Below are positions 1 through 11,279 of a stretch of 64,000 bases of DNA, one piece after another. Made by a program: the position numbers and the translations under genes. Source of the stretch: Delphinapterus leucas (Eukaryota; Chordata; Mammalia; Artiodactyla; Monodontidae); NCBI RefSeq assembly GCF_002288925.2, contig NW_022098062.1, forward strand, positions 8,478,605-8,542,604. Direction: 5' to 3'. Positions within the stretch are counted from its first letter, which is position 1, and each line of letters opens with the position of its first letter. The notes beneath the pieces were generated by a model, which ran no database searches, was not told the origin of the DNA, and saw nothing but the letters and a program-made list of their open reading frames with translations.

Positions 1-1220
1 AAGAGTTTAAAAATTATGAGAGCCACTTCCAAACCCACCAATTGATAAAGTCACAGGGAACAGATTTTTATTATGAGTGGAATTATTTGCATGATTCCTC
101 TCTCTTTTGCAAACAGAAAACAAAAAAATATTGTTCGGGGAGTGTGTATAACACACTTTTCTATGACTTGATAAAAGCTGACTGGCCCTCAGGCTGTATA
201 TGCAGATCTCTCTAGAGGGGCTGGACCAGTTTTTCTAAGAGCCCAGGGTCTTCTGAAAAGGAAGGGGTAGAGACACCATGCTCGCTAAGATGTGAAGCTG
301 GGATGGTCTGGAGGTGCAGGAAATGGTCCTGTGCAAAGTTTGCCTGAAGGAAGAGATACTGAAAGCATAAGAAGGAAAGATACCAAGGAGTAAGGGCGCC
401 CAGAGCTGGTGACCTGAGCTTGACCCCAAATTTCTGGGTTCCTGGAATAGGGGGTAGTTACTCTTTCCTGGTGATGTATAGGGAGGATGATGATTGGCAT
501 CTGAGAATAAACTCAAAGAGATCACTGTTAGGGAGGAGCCCTTCTAAAGATGGTTTTTGATGTGACACTCACCATGCAGGGGTACTTGCCTAAACGTCTC
601 TGTCCTACAATATACCCTTGTTGATAAGCTTCAAGAAAAGGGGAGAGAAGAGGCGAATTTGTCCCATCATTTGTGCCAAACATTTGGGGCATTCTCTCCC
701 CACCACACACCAAGTTCAGGAATTTCTGACTGGAGAAAGGTCTTACTGATGCTATTGCAATGGGACTCAAGCACTGAACTTGCAGACCTTGGTGCACTCT
801 ATGAAGGTTTGGTTGCTTGTGGCCCTGTCATGTGAGTTTAATTTAGTCCAGGTTGAAATAACTACCCGACTTACTTTGACTGCCACTGCAAACTTTAACA
901 GTTGCAACAACTCCAAAGCTCACAGGTCAACAGCAGCCTGAGTTTTAGTAATTCTAGAACACTATCTTGCAGCACAGTTTGGATACCATCATGACCTCAT
1001 GTCCCTGGGACTGTGCAAGACTCATACTCGACTTTCCGCTCCACAGTGGCCACCATCATGACGATCGATGCTGGGGCAGTGACCTCACACACCAGTTCTC
1101 CTCCCCTCAGCATTTGGGAACAGGACTGGCCCAGGAGCCTGAGTGTCACAGGGTTTCTTGGGCAATCTGGGGGAGGGGTGGTCATTTGAGGGGGGTATAC
1201 TCGCTTTTCTGTTAAGTATT
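1..1220. other. Single-copy non-coding DNA
   Basis: I recognise no repeat, promoter or exon here. Open frames occur on the minus strand around 235-525 and 528-797, but their translations resemble no family I know and both are short, as chance frames are. A small Pro/Ser-rich composition comes from purine-rich DNA on the plus strand. Confidence 0.4.
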
Positions 1221-1229
1221 CAAGTTTGT

Positions 1230-1395
1230 GAAGTCTTTCAAAACAATCACTTTATATTTGAAAAGCACTTTGAAATTTTCAAAACAATAGCAGCTCCGTT
1301 ATCCCACCTGATTCAAATCACACTTAAAGTGTTGGGAAAATTCTTCCATTTTACAGATGAAAAAGTCAAGGCCACAGAGGTTACCTCCCTCTTTA
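1230..1395 (-). repeat. MIR-like SINE fragment (ancient)
   Basis: The end of this stretch carries the antisense MIR core wording (cattttacagatga, then a cacagaggtta stretch). It is strongly diverged and stops where the MER5A element begins, so the MER5A may have inserted into it. Confidence 0.45.
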
Positions 1396-1398
1396 AAG

Positions 1399-1622
1399 CA
1401 GGGTTTCTCAACTAGAGGTGGTTGTGTTCCCAGGGGATGTTTGAAAATGTCTGGAAATATTTTTGTCGTCATAACTGGGTGGCAGGGGGGACACGGTGCT
1501 ACCGGCATCTAGTGAGTAGAGGCCAGAGATGCTGCTAAACATCCTACCGTGCACAAAACAGCCCCCCAAGACACAGAATTATCTAGTCTAAAATGTTAAT
1601 AGCGTGGAGGTTGAGAAACCCT
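1399..1622 (+). mobile_element. MER5A-type hAT-Charlie DNA transposon (non-autonomous)
   Basis: A complete, short non-autonomous DNA transposon with no coding capacity. The terminal inverted repeats are visible: cagggtttctcaac at the left and gttgagaaaccctg at the right. The interior follows the MER5A consensus as I remember it (catctagtgagtagaggcc, atgctgctaaacatcctac). The 8-bp flanks (ctttaaag / atgtaagg) agree at 5 of 8 positions, consistent with an old target-site duplication. Confidence 0.85.
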
Positions 1623-1689
1623 GATGTAAGGACATAGTCCTAGAGGAAGAGCTGGTGATTTTTAAAATTGATGTCACACTACTATTCAT

Positions 1690-1885
1690 GATAACACCTG
1701 CCATTTGTTGAATATTATATATTGAGCACTGTTCTAAGTCTTCACCTCCATCAACTCAGTCCTCAAAACAACCCTAAGTGGGAAGGATTATTACTCTACT
1801 TTGAAATGAGGAAACTGAGTCTCAGGAGGTCAAGCAAGTTGTCAAAGGGCCCCCAGGAAAGTTAGTGATGGGACCTGTGTCAGCT
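1690..1885 (-). repeat. MIR SINE
   Basis: Antisense MIR: the order is actgttctaag, tcctcaaaacaaccct, gaggaaactgagtctcag, then a degraded tRNA-like head. Ancient tRNA-derived SINE, no coding capacity. Confidence 0.8.
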
Positions 1886-2068
1886 CAGTCCTGGGCTTGT
1901 CCTGTTTCCCCCCCTCTGCCTGGCTCCCTGAAACACAACTGGACAGGGAATTCTGCCTTGTCTGGCCAGCACTAAGCACAGAATGAGTAACGAATTACTT
2001 TTTAGATGGTCAGAAGCCTCACATTCCAGGATCACCACAGAAAGCTAATTTCGAGAATCCTGCCATTT

Positions 2069-2495
2069 GTGACAGGATGAATGAATCTTGAGGGCCTTAT
2101 GCAAAGTGAAATAAGTCAGAGAAAAACAAATACTGTAAGGTCTCTCTTATATGTGGAATCTAAAGAAACCAAACTTGGAGAAACAGAAGAGATTGGTAGT
2201 TGGCAGGGGCAGGGGTGGAGAGTAAGGTTATAAGATAAAAAAGTGTTCCAGGGATGTAATGTACAGCATGGTTACTATAGTTAATAATACTCTGTTGTAT
2301 ATTGGAAAGTTTCTAAGAGAGTAGATCTTGAGTTCTCATCATAAGAAAAAAATTGTAACCATATGGGGTGATGCATGTTAATTAAACTTATTGTGGTGAT
2401 AATTTTGTTATACACATATCAAATCATTATGTTGTATGCCTCTGGCTAATTCAACATAATATGTTGACTATATCTCAATAAAACTGAAAAAAAAT
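2069..2495 (+). mobile_element. L1 3' end fragment (ORF2 tail and 3' UTR)
   Basis: The first part reads as the end of L1 ORF2 (atgcaaagtgaaataagtca, tatatgtggaatctaaagaa). It continues through a 3' UTR that ends ctcaataaaactgaaaaaaaa, a polyadenylation signal and A tail. It is a 5'-truncated copy from an old L1 subfamily. Confidence 0.85.
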
Positions 2496-2649
2496 AACCT
2501 TGTCTCCTCTGTGTTCTCTCCTGGGTATGAATTCAAGATTCAGGGAGCCCAATGGCCTCAGCAAATTCTATCCATTGACATATGCTCCTTTTCCCCTCTT
2601 ATAGCTATGGAGCAATCTCTTGACATGCACACACATCATTCATTTGTTT

Positions 2650-3560
2650 ATTCATATACTTACTCAAAAATATTTATCAAGGATTGAAGATACAAAGGGG
2701 AAATAAATACATATAGTTTTATTCCCAAGTTACTGACAGTCTGTTGGATCAGACAAGCCTAAAAAATCATTATATTACAGTGTGCTTAGTTCAGTGATGG
2801 AGATGTGGTCAGGCTATCAGAGGAACACAGAAAAGGGGTCCCTAATCAGCTTCTGGGGGGGCCTGGGAGTCATGCAATATGGTATTGGAGTCTTAGAGTA
2901 TGAGATGGATTAGCCAAATAGAAAGAGGGGGGGGGTGGGAATATCGTGAAAATACAGTCTCAAAGGCCAAGAGCTTCATGGTGAAAGAGCCTCTGGTGAA
3001 AGTGAAGTAGTCCTGTCTTATCTGAAGGCAAAGCACACAGCAGCGAGATGAAGGTGGAGGAGTAGGTGGAAGCCTGAAACAGGAGCTTGTAAATGCTAGG
3101 GAGACACTGAGGAGGGGAATGAGTTTTAATGTTCAGGTCACAACCCTTAGGGAGAGCCACCTTGTCTTTGAGGTGAGACTGGGCTTAAACTCTTGTGGAA
3201 GACAGACTTGAGGGACACAAGGCTGGAAGAAGGGAGATGGGCTGGGAGGTTTTTGAAGGAGTCCAGGTCAAGAGCCTAAACCAGGGTTGGAGAAGGAGGA
3301 GATGGGTTAAAGCTATTTTGGAGTTAAAGTCAGCAGACCTAGGTGTTTAGATTTGAGAGGTACAGGAAAAGGATATGTTATGTTTGGACTTGTTGCATGA
3401 GCTATCTGGGGGACATCAGGTAGATCTCTCTGTCCAGTGGACCATTGGACAAAAATTGAATTTGTAGGGAGAGAAATGTGATGGAGATACAGATTTTGGA
3501 ATCAACAGTGGAGAAGTGGGAGTTGTAGCAATGGGACTCACTTGAGCAAAGTGGCCTATG
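2650..3560 (-). repeat. Probable L2 LINE, antisense, strongly diverged
   Basis: Scattered antisense L2 wording is present: a tttatcaaggattgaagatac-type 3' end near 2670, and ggagatacagattttgg near 3483. The middle is only weakly similar, so the boundaries and even continuity are uncertain. A run of nine G lies near 2928. Confidence 0.4.
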
Positions 3561-3599
3561 TGTCCTCCTTAATCCAATGATCTGTGACCAAAGCACTGG

Positions 3600-4785
3600 G
3601 CAGAGTACAAACATGGCAGTTGGAGCCCACCCATAGAGATGGCAGGAGGGCATTCAAAGAAGTCATTGCAAGCCAAACAAACAGCCCCAAATAAGGCAAG
3701 TGCACTTGGCAATCTAGCTTGATATACTCTGGGTAATCACCATGTAGAGGCTCAGTGGGAAGCTGCCTTTCCCCCTCCCATCATGAAGGAAATGGCTGTT
3801 CTTTGCGACACAAGGTCAACATTTTGCCAACTTTACAGTCTTTACTGGCTTAGACTTGAACTATTCTTAATCTGAATATTCACTGCAGGGCTGTGAAGCA
3901 TGGGAAACTCTATCTGGAACCTAGACTCCTGTCTCAGGATGGAAAGTCGCTGCATTTCCCACATCATTCTTCTTTCTACTATGTCGTGCCCCTTCCTAAA
4001 TGGCAGAATGTGTCGGTGTATGCAGTCCATTGCACAGGCATGATTGTGAACACGCAAACGCACACTTCCCCGTGTCCCCCTAATACATGCACACGCTTTG
4101 AATTAGAAAAACATGCCCTTCCATATTAACACCTGGCACCTGATATAAAATAAACCCAGCCTTGGTAATTATTCGAGGACATTGCAGTAGCTTTCTTCTG
4201 ACCAGTGTTGATGGCTGGTGCCAGTCACCATAACTAAGTGTGAATTAACGCAACAGCATTCGTGCTACAGAGTCTCCTGGGCTTGTGTTTAAAACACAGG
4301 GTTGTGTTTTAGAGCCGTGGATAAAGTTCATTAATAGGTGCGAGCACAGTTCTCAGGGGGCAGTTCTGCCGTATTTCCAGTCACTGTTCAGAATTCTCAT
4401 TAGCCAATTACCCTGATCCCATCCTTCCAGCTCCTGTAGTAATGTGTATTTTAAAGGCCCTGATAAGACACAGCATGTTTTAAATATACCTTAATGTATT
4501 GGAAATGCACGAGCCCCCTTAGGGTTTATATATCTTAACCATTGGCCAATTTTGCAAAGTTATAAATAAATGTTACAGGCATCCGCTGCAGTAGTAGAAT
4601 CAGCTGGGGATATTTAAAAGCCAGTCTAAAGTCGAACTTACCTCTAATTTGAGATATAAAGCATGGTGAGCAAAGCAGGCAGGAATATACAGATGATTTC
4701 CTGGTAATAAAATCGACAACATTGACATATGAAGTGAGATTGAGTGGGAATAGGGTTGGTGTGGGCAGCAGCTTGGTTGAACTAA
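3600..4785. other. Single-copy DNA, AT-rich, no recognised repeat
   Basis: No repeat family is recognised. The part from about 4140 to 4620 contains many homeodomain- and GATA-like words (tgataag, attagccaattacc, taattatt) with no repeat signature, the sort of stretch that could be a conserved non-coding element. Plus and minus open frames at 3842-4129 overlap and look like chance. Confidence 0.35.
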
Positions 4786-5870
4786 CAAGTAGTTATGTGC
4801 AAGTTACTGTGCCGGGCATTGTGGGGATAAAAAATGAAGAGAACCATGGTTCTGGTTGGTTTATAAACATGTGCATAGTGACGACACAAGGACACAGGTA
4901 ATAATCAGAGAGGTTGAGGTGAGTGGCCCTGCAGGAAGACAAAATGCTATGGGGGCCAAATTGGGAGGGCTCAGAAATGATTTCTTTGAAGAGGTGGCAG
5001 TTGAACGGACTTTGAAAACTGGGTCCGATTTCATAGGCAGAGATTGGAAACTTGAAGTGGTGGAAGTCAGAGCATAACATAAACAGAGCTGGGAGATGGG
5101 GAAACAGGACATTTCAGCATACGGTAGACAGTTCAATTGGGTGGGAGGAAGTATTGGGTACCTGCAGGGGAGCAATGGAAAATAAGGCTGGCAGGGTGGG
5201 CAGGGGTCAAATTCTATAAGGTCTTGAATGCTAAGGTAAGGAGTTTTGAACGAATTCAATAGGAAATGGAGAGAGAATTCAAAGCTTTTAATCAGAGGAA
5301 GAATAAGGTAAGAGCTACGTTTCAGGGGGGACGAATTTGGCAGTGGGGTTTAAAAAGGACAAGAATGGAGACACACAGGAATTGAGAAGACCAGTTGGGG
5401 AGATTTTGAAACAAAACACAAGAGAGAGAAGGAAGGTCTGAATTAGGGATTCTAGCAGTGGGAGGGACTGCAGAGAAAAAAAAAAAGTGCCTCTGAGAGA
5501 TGTTAGGAAGGAAGGTGAACATGCAGGACCACGGGTAGCTGATTGGATATGATGCATGAGTGCTGGGGGCCACTAATGCAGGTGGAGTGTCAAAGATGGC
5601 GCTCATGTTGTTAGCCCTGGTAACTGGTACCATGAGGCTGAGCCTTGAACAGACTGTAAATAACACTGCCACAAAGATAGCCTGACTTGAGGGTGGGCAT
5701 GGGTGTGGAGGATGAGTGAAAGTTTCCAGTCATGAAAGGCCTGCAACCCCAGCAAGAGCCTGAGTCCAGAGATAGATACTTGTGGGACAAGAGAAGAGAT
5801 GAGACCAATAAGGGGCAGAGCATAGAGCAAAATGAGAAAAAGGCTAAGCACAATGCTGGAGATACCATTA
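4785..5870 (-). repeat. L2 LINE, antisense
   Basis: Antisense L2 3' part. The order of diagnostic phrases follows the L2 consensus as I remember it: a caagttactgtgccgggcat opening, a gaagaggtggcagttgaac phrase, a tctataaggtcttgaatgc phrase, then tactgag-type RT-proximal wording near 5760. The opposite-strand open frames here (for example 4861-5259 and 5322-5672) are remnants or chance, with no intact domain. Confidence 0.6.
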
Positions 5871-5879
5871 TTTAGGAGG

Positions 5880-6235
5880 TGCCCTGCCTTTTGGCCTCAT
5901 TGTAGCTCCTATAAACAGTGAGCTCTTGACCAGCATTGGGAATATCTAGTCACTTTCAAGATCTGATTTTGCCATTGTCATTCCTTTGCAGGACAAGAGA
6001 AGACGTGAAACAAGGAAGCCAGAGTCTACAGAGAGGTCAAGACAAACTCCAGATTGGGAGCGGCAGGTTGTCAGGGAGGTGGTGGGTTGGGTAACAGTGG
6101 AGGAGGGAAGGGATGAAGCAACATTTCTCTCTGAGAATTCCTTCTGTGGGTCCTAGGAGTCAGTCTGAAGATACTCCCCATCCCCAGAGGAGGAGAGACA
6201 TGTATTAGCTGACATAGCTGGCAAGTGAAAGAAGA
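5880..6235. other. Single-copy or unassigned DNA
   Basis: Purine-rich sequence between the L2 and the microsatellite. It contains no convincing repeat, exon or regulatory motif. Confidence 0.3.
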
Positions 6236-6239
6236 TTCT

Positions 6240-6640
6240 TGAAGATGATGGTCAGCCAGTCAGGGTTCAATCAGAGAAGTAGATCACTAAGAGGTGTGTG
6301 TGTGTGCGTGTGCACATGTATGCATAACATGCATTTTTGTATGCACATATGTACACACATACCCATGCATATATACACATATACACACATACATACACAC
6401 ATATGTATTTATATCTACACGTCTCTTTCTCTATCTTTCCATCTATTTATCTATCTACCTACCTACCTGAGTGATTTGTTACAGGAGTTGGACGTTACAC
6501 AATTGTGGGAACTGCTTCGTCTTTGTAAGGCTGCTTTTATCTGATGCTGGAGCCTCACATCCACAGGAAGGCAGTTGTGAAGAGAAGAAAGATGTAATCT
6601 GGGGAGAGAAGGGCAAACTGAACCTACAAGAAAAGCTGGA
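6240..6640. repeat. Old interspersed repeat split by a microsatellite, family unnamed
   Basis: The sequence tcagggttcaatcagagaag before the microsatellite, and a diverged ttgtgggaactgcttc stretch after it, match a common old mammalian repeat that starts tcagggttctccagagaa. I know the wording but cannot assign the family name. The dinucleotide expansion sits where this repeat is often GT/TA-rich. Confidence 0.4.
6294..6472. repeat. Compound microsatellite (GT)n, (AC/TA)n, (TATC)n, (TACC)n
   Basis: The order is (GT)n, then alternating CA/TA with pyrimidine-purine alternation over about 100 bp, then short TATC and TACC runs. Alternating purine-pyrimidine tracts can adopt Z-DNA. Likely length-polymorphic. 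Confidence 0.9.
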
Positions 6641-6644
6641 ACCC

Positions 6645-7205
6645 ACAAGGATGGACTGGCTGGAATCTGTGCCAGTTCTCCCCACCTCCAATCGTGATGA
6701 AATAGGTAACACGCAGCGAAGGTGGCTCCTCTCACCACGGGGTAAAGGCTCACCCGGCCCCGGAGCCAGCTGGTGCCCAGCATCTAAGAGAGGTGAGAGC
6801 AGGCAAGCGTGTGAGCCCAAACAGCTTCCACCGCAAGCTTCTGAATGTAAAAACCACCATGGCTGTGGCTTCACGTCCACCTTCCAATGCTTGCAGGAAA
6901 ATCTCTCTTGTGGCTCATTCTAACCAGAAACATACGAGGAAGGAGGTCTGAGAAATGGGGTTCATCTGGTCTAGCTGATCTGACACGTGCAGAGCCACAA
7001 TGGCGGAGGAAAAAGGGAACGGCAGAGAGGAGGAAGAGGTGGGGGAGAAGGATGCGAGATGAGTAGACCAGTGATCTGGCTTCCATAGTCGTCAGGCTCA
7101 ATCTGCCAGACAGTCAGACTCTGAAGTTTGACTCGAGGCTCCCTAAGGTCAGGGTCTACATCACATCTCCCTCATTCTCTTCCACAACATGTAAGGGCAG
7201 GCTGC
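6645..7205. other. GC-richer single-copy DNA
   Basis: No repeat recognised. Overlapping open frames exist on both strands (plus 6471-6923, 150 codons; minus 6479-6880, 133 codons). Neither resembles a family I know, and the plus frame begins inside the repeat above, so I do not call a gene. Confidence 0.35.
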
Positions 7206-7214
7206 CGAGTACCT

Positions 7215-7425
7215 GTTAGTCTCTAAGGACTGGGCTATTTTATATGCATATGTCATTTCTTTACTATTCAGCATAACCCTAAACAGAGAGTAATATTATG
7301 CCCATTTTACAGATAGGGAAACCAAGGCTTTGGGTGGTCAAATGATGGGTTCAAGACCACACAGCTAGAAAGTGACAGAGTCTGTATTGGAACCTCTGTT
7401 AATTTGACTCCAGAGTTTCTGGTTT
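7215..7425 (-). repeat. MIR SINE
   Basis: Antisense MIR with cccattttacagatagggaa followed by accacacagctagaaagtga, then the tRNA-like head near 7420. Confidence 0.8.
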
Positions 7426-7464
7426 TAACTACTACTGGATCTAAAGCATCCTGAGTTCCCAGAA

Positions 7465-7580
7465 GAGTTCCTGGCACACAGTAGGATTTCAATAAATTGC
7501 AATTAAGTGAATGTGTGGATTTATGGATGAGTGATGGGCAAATGAATGGATGAGTGGACAAATGGTGGCTGGATGGATAG
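7465..7580 (+). repeat. L2/MIR-type 3' end followed by degenerate TGGA/TGAA repeats
   Basis: The phrase ttcctggcacacagtaggat followed by caataaattg is the usual 3' end of an L2 or MIR. It is followed by imperfect TGAA/TGGA tetranucleotide units to about 7580, the terminal simple repeat that L2 copies often carry. Confidence 0.55.
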
Positions 7581-7584
7581 ATGG

Positions 7585-8820
7585 TAGAACTAAGGTAGCT
7601 GGGAGAAGTGGAGAGTTCAGGAGAGAAACAGGCTCAGGGGAGAATTTGTATGGCACTTACAAAAGCTCATCTTTGATCAGGCAGGGGAGAGAATCAGAGG
7701 GAAATCCAGACAACTGCTGAGCCCAGCTTTCCTTTTGCCGCTGAATTAATCCATAGGCTCTTCCCTGAAAACCCATGCTTCCAATGGGTCATCATCTGTA
7801 TTACTTACTGGGGCCCGTGTAAGCGGTGAACCAAGGATCAGGAGAGTGATTCCTAAACCTGCCTTCATAAGCAGCTTGCTGTGAACGTGAGCATCTAATT
7901 CTCCATCTGCCCCATAGGCAGTGATGGTGCTCGCCAAGCCACTTCGCTGGGTTCTGTTTTTGACCCTGTACCTGAGGCTTGACTTGAAGAAAATTAGCCC
8001 ATCCTTTTGCTCCTGTTACTTCAGAATGATTAGCTGTAAATGTAGGGGATGTACCCCTTAGAAATAGGAGTAGACCCGGGGCCCTTCTAGCTTGCTTCTG
8101 GAAATGGGTTCACTCTGTTGGACAGGCCTCACCAGAGCTCTTCCTTGGCGCTGGCCTCTGCTGAGGGGGGAAGTGTTCCCTCCGAATGTGAGTTTGTCCC
8201 AGAGACAGTAACTCTGCCCTCTCTTAGACGCTTCCTGGGTATGGGAAAAGAACAGCTTCCATCCACACCCTCCTTCCTCCTTGGCAGGCTGCTATCTGCT
8301 CTCCTTGTGAGGTCTCAGGAGCCCGTGACATTATCTGCTGTCTCCCAGGAGAGGCTCTGGACCACAGTTGTGAGCCCTGAGACTGATGAACATGCAGGAA
8401 GGGCTCCTGTGCCAGACAGGGAAGCTGCTGAGCTAGGATGATGGGCTGGGCTGGGCCAGCCATGCAGGGCGGGGTGAGCCCGGGCCTCGGCTGGGGGAGG
8501 GGAGATTTTTCTCAGGTTCTGAGCACCCTTGGAGAGAAGCCCAGCACAGTTAGGTGGGCCCATTCACCATCCTTAGGAGTGAGGAGCTGTCATTGGTATG
8601 TCTGCATTCTCCAGCACTGTGGATTCCAGAGTCTTAGAAATTCCCCTGGCAGCTAAGCATCCCAGTGGTGACAATTAACCTGTTCAATACTAGGTCAGCA
8701 ACTTTGCAGGGAACGTTTGCTGATGCCATTCTACTGGGTGTACTGGTACTATTGACTCTGGTCCCCAGAAAGCCTGACACGTCCCTAGTGGCAGAAGAAA
8801 GCTAGGAGCAAATTCCGCCA
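7585..8820. other. Single-copy DNA, moderately GC-rich around 8.1-8.6 kb
   Basis: No repeat recognised. A 107-codon plus frame at 8118-8441 and overlapping minus frames exist, but the translations match nothing I know and both strands are open, which suggests composition rather than coding. The CpG count is low, so this is not a CpG island. Confidence 0.35.
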
Positions 8821-8824
8821 GCAT

Positions 8825-9000
8825 CACAGAATCCTTAGGCTGAGTGTGACATTTAGAGGTCACCTGGTCCAGCCATTTGCCTGCAGGCAGGCCTGGACAT
8901 AAACCAGCCTAGACAGATGAGAATCTGTTCTCTCTCCCTGCCTTCAAAAACCTTCTCTCACAGAAGGACGTTTCATGTATACCTTTAGTACCTAATATAC
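8825..9000. repeat. Possible ancient repeat (L3/CR1-type 3' end)
   Basis: The phrase atcacagaatccttaggctg followed by a cacctggtccagcc phrase resembles the antisense 3' end of mammalian CR1/L3 elements. The rest is too diverged to support the call. Confidence 0.3.
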
Positions 9001-9885
9001 GTCAACCACGAGACAGTTCTTTCTGAGAGCTCATCTGTATTCTACTTGCTCCCAGTGGTTCTTTCTTTGAGTTATATCTCAGTGGAGATGGAAGGAAGAA
9101 CCCTTCACATGTTGTATGCAGTAGGTGCTGGAGCTTGCTCATGTGGGCATTTCCAGAACCCACTGTGCATGTTTCTTCTAACTCTGGGTTCAGTAACATC
9201 ACCTTGGTAGCTTGTGATCAGCGATGGTAAGAGTATTTACACCATGGAAATGGGCAAGCACCATGAATCAGGGCTTTCTTTTCCCCCAGAAAACCAGCTG
9301 TTTAACATATACCAGCACACAGCTGGCCACGGAGAGCAATACTCCTTCACGGAACTCAGGTAACAATTCTCTCTACACTTCACCTTAGTGCTGTCAAGTT
9401 ATCACTTTAGTGCCTTCAGGTGAGGCTCACTCTCTGGCAGGACTATAACTTCCCAGCGAGCAGAGGCTGCGACTTGAATTCGCCCACCGCCCAGGACTTT
9501 TTCTACAGCAGCTGCACATCAACTATACGCCAGAGGAGGAATGAAGGACACGTATCAAATCATCAGGCTGAATGACTCTAGTTTTCACCGTCTTAGCTCT
9601 AATGCGATCCCACAGTTGGAGTCAGGTTTGCCAAGCAGGAGATATGTTTATCTCAGTTGACTTCACAGTTGTGCAATTCAATTCAAGCAGGATTTATGAG
9701 ACGTCTTCTCAGTGTTCACCCGGTACTAGGCTCTGGAGCCCTGGAGGAGGGCCTGCTGGTGAGTTTCAACAACCCATCACTTCTATTCTCAAATAAATTA
9801 CGATTTGATTTGGAAGCTACGCGTGCGAGCAGAGAGTGAGGGATCAATATGAATATTCTGGAAGACGTGTGCTTGAGGGATTTTG
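9000..9885. other. Single-copy DNA
   Basis: No repeat, exon or regulatory site that I can support. Short open frames on both strands around 9572-9976 overlap and are likely chance. Confidence 0.35.
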
Positions 9886-9889
9886 AGTG

Positions 9890-10165
9890 GTCATAAAACA
9901 CAGTGGTAAGAACATGGGTCACTGGGGTCAGAGTGCCTGTGTTCGAACTCCAGATCACCACGTCGTAGCTGTGCAACCTTGGAAGAGCTGCTTACCAACC
10001 CACACCCTGCCCACCCCAACTCAGATTCCTCACTCTAAGGGTATGACGAAATCCAGCTCATAGAGTCGTTATCAGAGTCACTGCACTGATGTTTATAAAG
10101 CACATGGCACATTGCCTGGGATGCCACAGGTGTAAGATATAAAGCAGTTATTGTTTTTATCGTAG
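9890..10165 (+). repeat. MIR SINE, nearly complete
   Basis: Sense MIR: the tRNA-like head with B-box-like wording (gtgttcgaactcc), the core with a gctgtgcaaccttgg phrase and the cctcactctaagg stretch, and the 3' end at gcacattgcctggga. One of the better preserved MIRs in the window. Confidence 0.9.
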
Positions 10166-10169
10166 GGTC

Positions 10170-10985
10170 TAATGGCCTCTTTTTAAAAGTGAATAAACTG
10201 AGACCCAGAAGTGTGAAAATGACTAGTTGCAACATTTTTTTTTTCTTTTGGAAATAAATAAAGATGAAGGCAAGAGATACCACCCAAAGAGGAAACCCCA
10301 GAAGGACGTGGAGAGTCACACTGCCCCTGAATCCTGGAGCTGGGCTCTGATTAATGGAGCAGGCTGCATTTGATAAATCAGGTCCCTCAATCCAGTGGGT
10401 TTAGGCTCTTGTTTCCTAAATGGGGACTTCATGCTGTTCACTCACTCAGAGGTAGGATGCTGCATCAGGAAGTTAATATATAAATCTGTTATTTACAAGG
10501 GTCTCCATTTTTTTTTTTTTTTTTTAGAAAAACGACTTATAAATCATGCATATCTCAGCTAGAAACTTTTCTGGTATAAAAAAAGTTAATAAATTTATTT
10601 TAAAAATATTTTAAAAAATTAAAAATTTATAAAAAAGTTTATTAAAAAAGTTTATAAGTTTCTTCCTATAAAGCTCACATTTACAGTCCTTGCGGATCAA
10701 TCAGACCTCACACGTCTAGGGTGGGAGAGCTAAGAATAAAGTGTGGGGGGCCTATGACTGGGAGTGCTGGGAGGGGTGGAGTGGAGGGTGTGGAAACCCA
10801 GGGGCGGTTTGTTCCTCAGTTCGCCTTGGACCCCTTTTATTTATTTATTTTATATTCTGTCTGGCTCTGGGAGTCCACTGATTAAAAAAGAAAGTTTCAA
10901 ATCAATAAAATATGCAACAGGAGATGGATTCTGGGCTAGTTGATTAGGCAATTTCCTGTATAGCTCCCTGGGGGAACACATGGCC
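10170..10985. other. Single-copy AT-rich DNA with poly-T tract
   Basis: A run of 19 T lies near 10508-10526 and a very AT-rich patch (A and T homopolymer alternation) spans about 10570-10665. No repeat family is recognised. The parts at 10320-10490 and 10870-10940 carry homeobox-like AT words without repeat signature. Confidence 0.35.
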
Positions 10986-10989
10986 CTCC

Positions 10990-11235
10990 ACACCCCGCCC
11001 GGTTCTCATCCCACATTAACCCTTGGGGTGCTGCCAGCTGACCTCACGGGGCACAGGAACCTCCTGCCCCACCCCATGTCCTTGCTGTAGTCTCCACCCA
11101 GGGTCAGCTGCTCTCTCCCACACTGGAGCCTTCCAGAGACATCCCTGCTGCTGCAGCGTCTCCAGCAGTCCCCTCCTTTCCTGCCTCTATTCCTTCAGGA
11201 AGCCACCTCCTCCAAGAAGTCCTCATTATTTAACA
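10990..11235 (+). repeat. L2 LINE 3' part fragment
   Basis: Sense L2 wording: tgctgccagctgacctcac, then ccttcaggaagccacctcct, the typical phrase that comes before the L2 end. Short frames across it are not coding. Confidence 0.5.
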
Positions 11236-11279
11236 TCTCATACTGCCGAACATATAAGGATTTATATTAGCAAATGACA

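Noticed and set aside
4861..5672. Minus frames of 132 and 116 codons
   Set aside because: They run through antisense L2 sequence and show no intact domain.
6294..6472. Regularly spaced short repeats that could suggest a CRISPR-like array
   Set aside because: They are di- and tetranucleotide microsatellite units with no spacers, in a mammalian genome.
6463..6923. Overlapping open frames of 150 (plus) and 133 (minus) codons
   Set aside because: Both strands are open, neither translation resembles a family, and the plus frame starts inside an old repeat. Composition explains it.
8118..8441. A 107-codon plus frame in GC-richer DNA
   Set aside because: No family resemblance, no splice or promoter arrangement, and overlapping minus frames are equally long.
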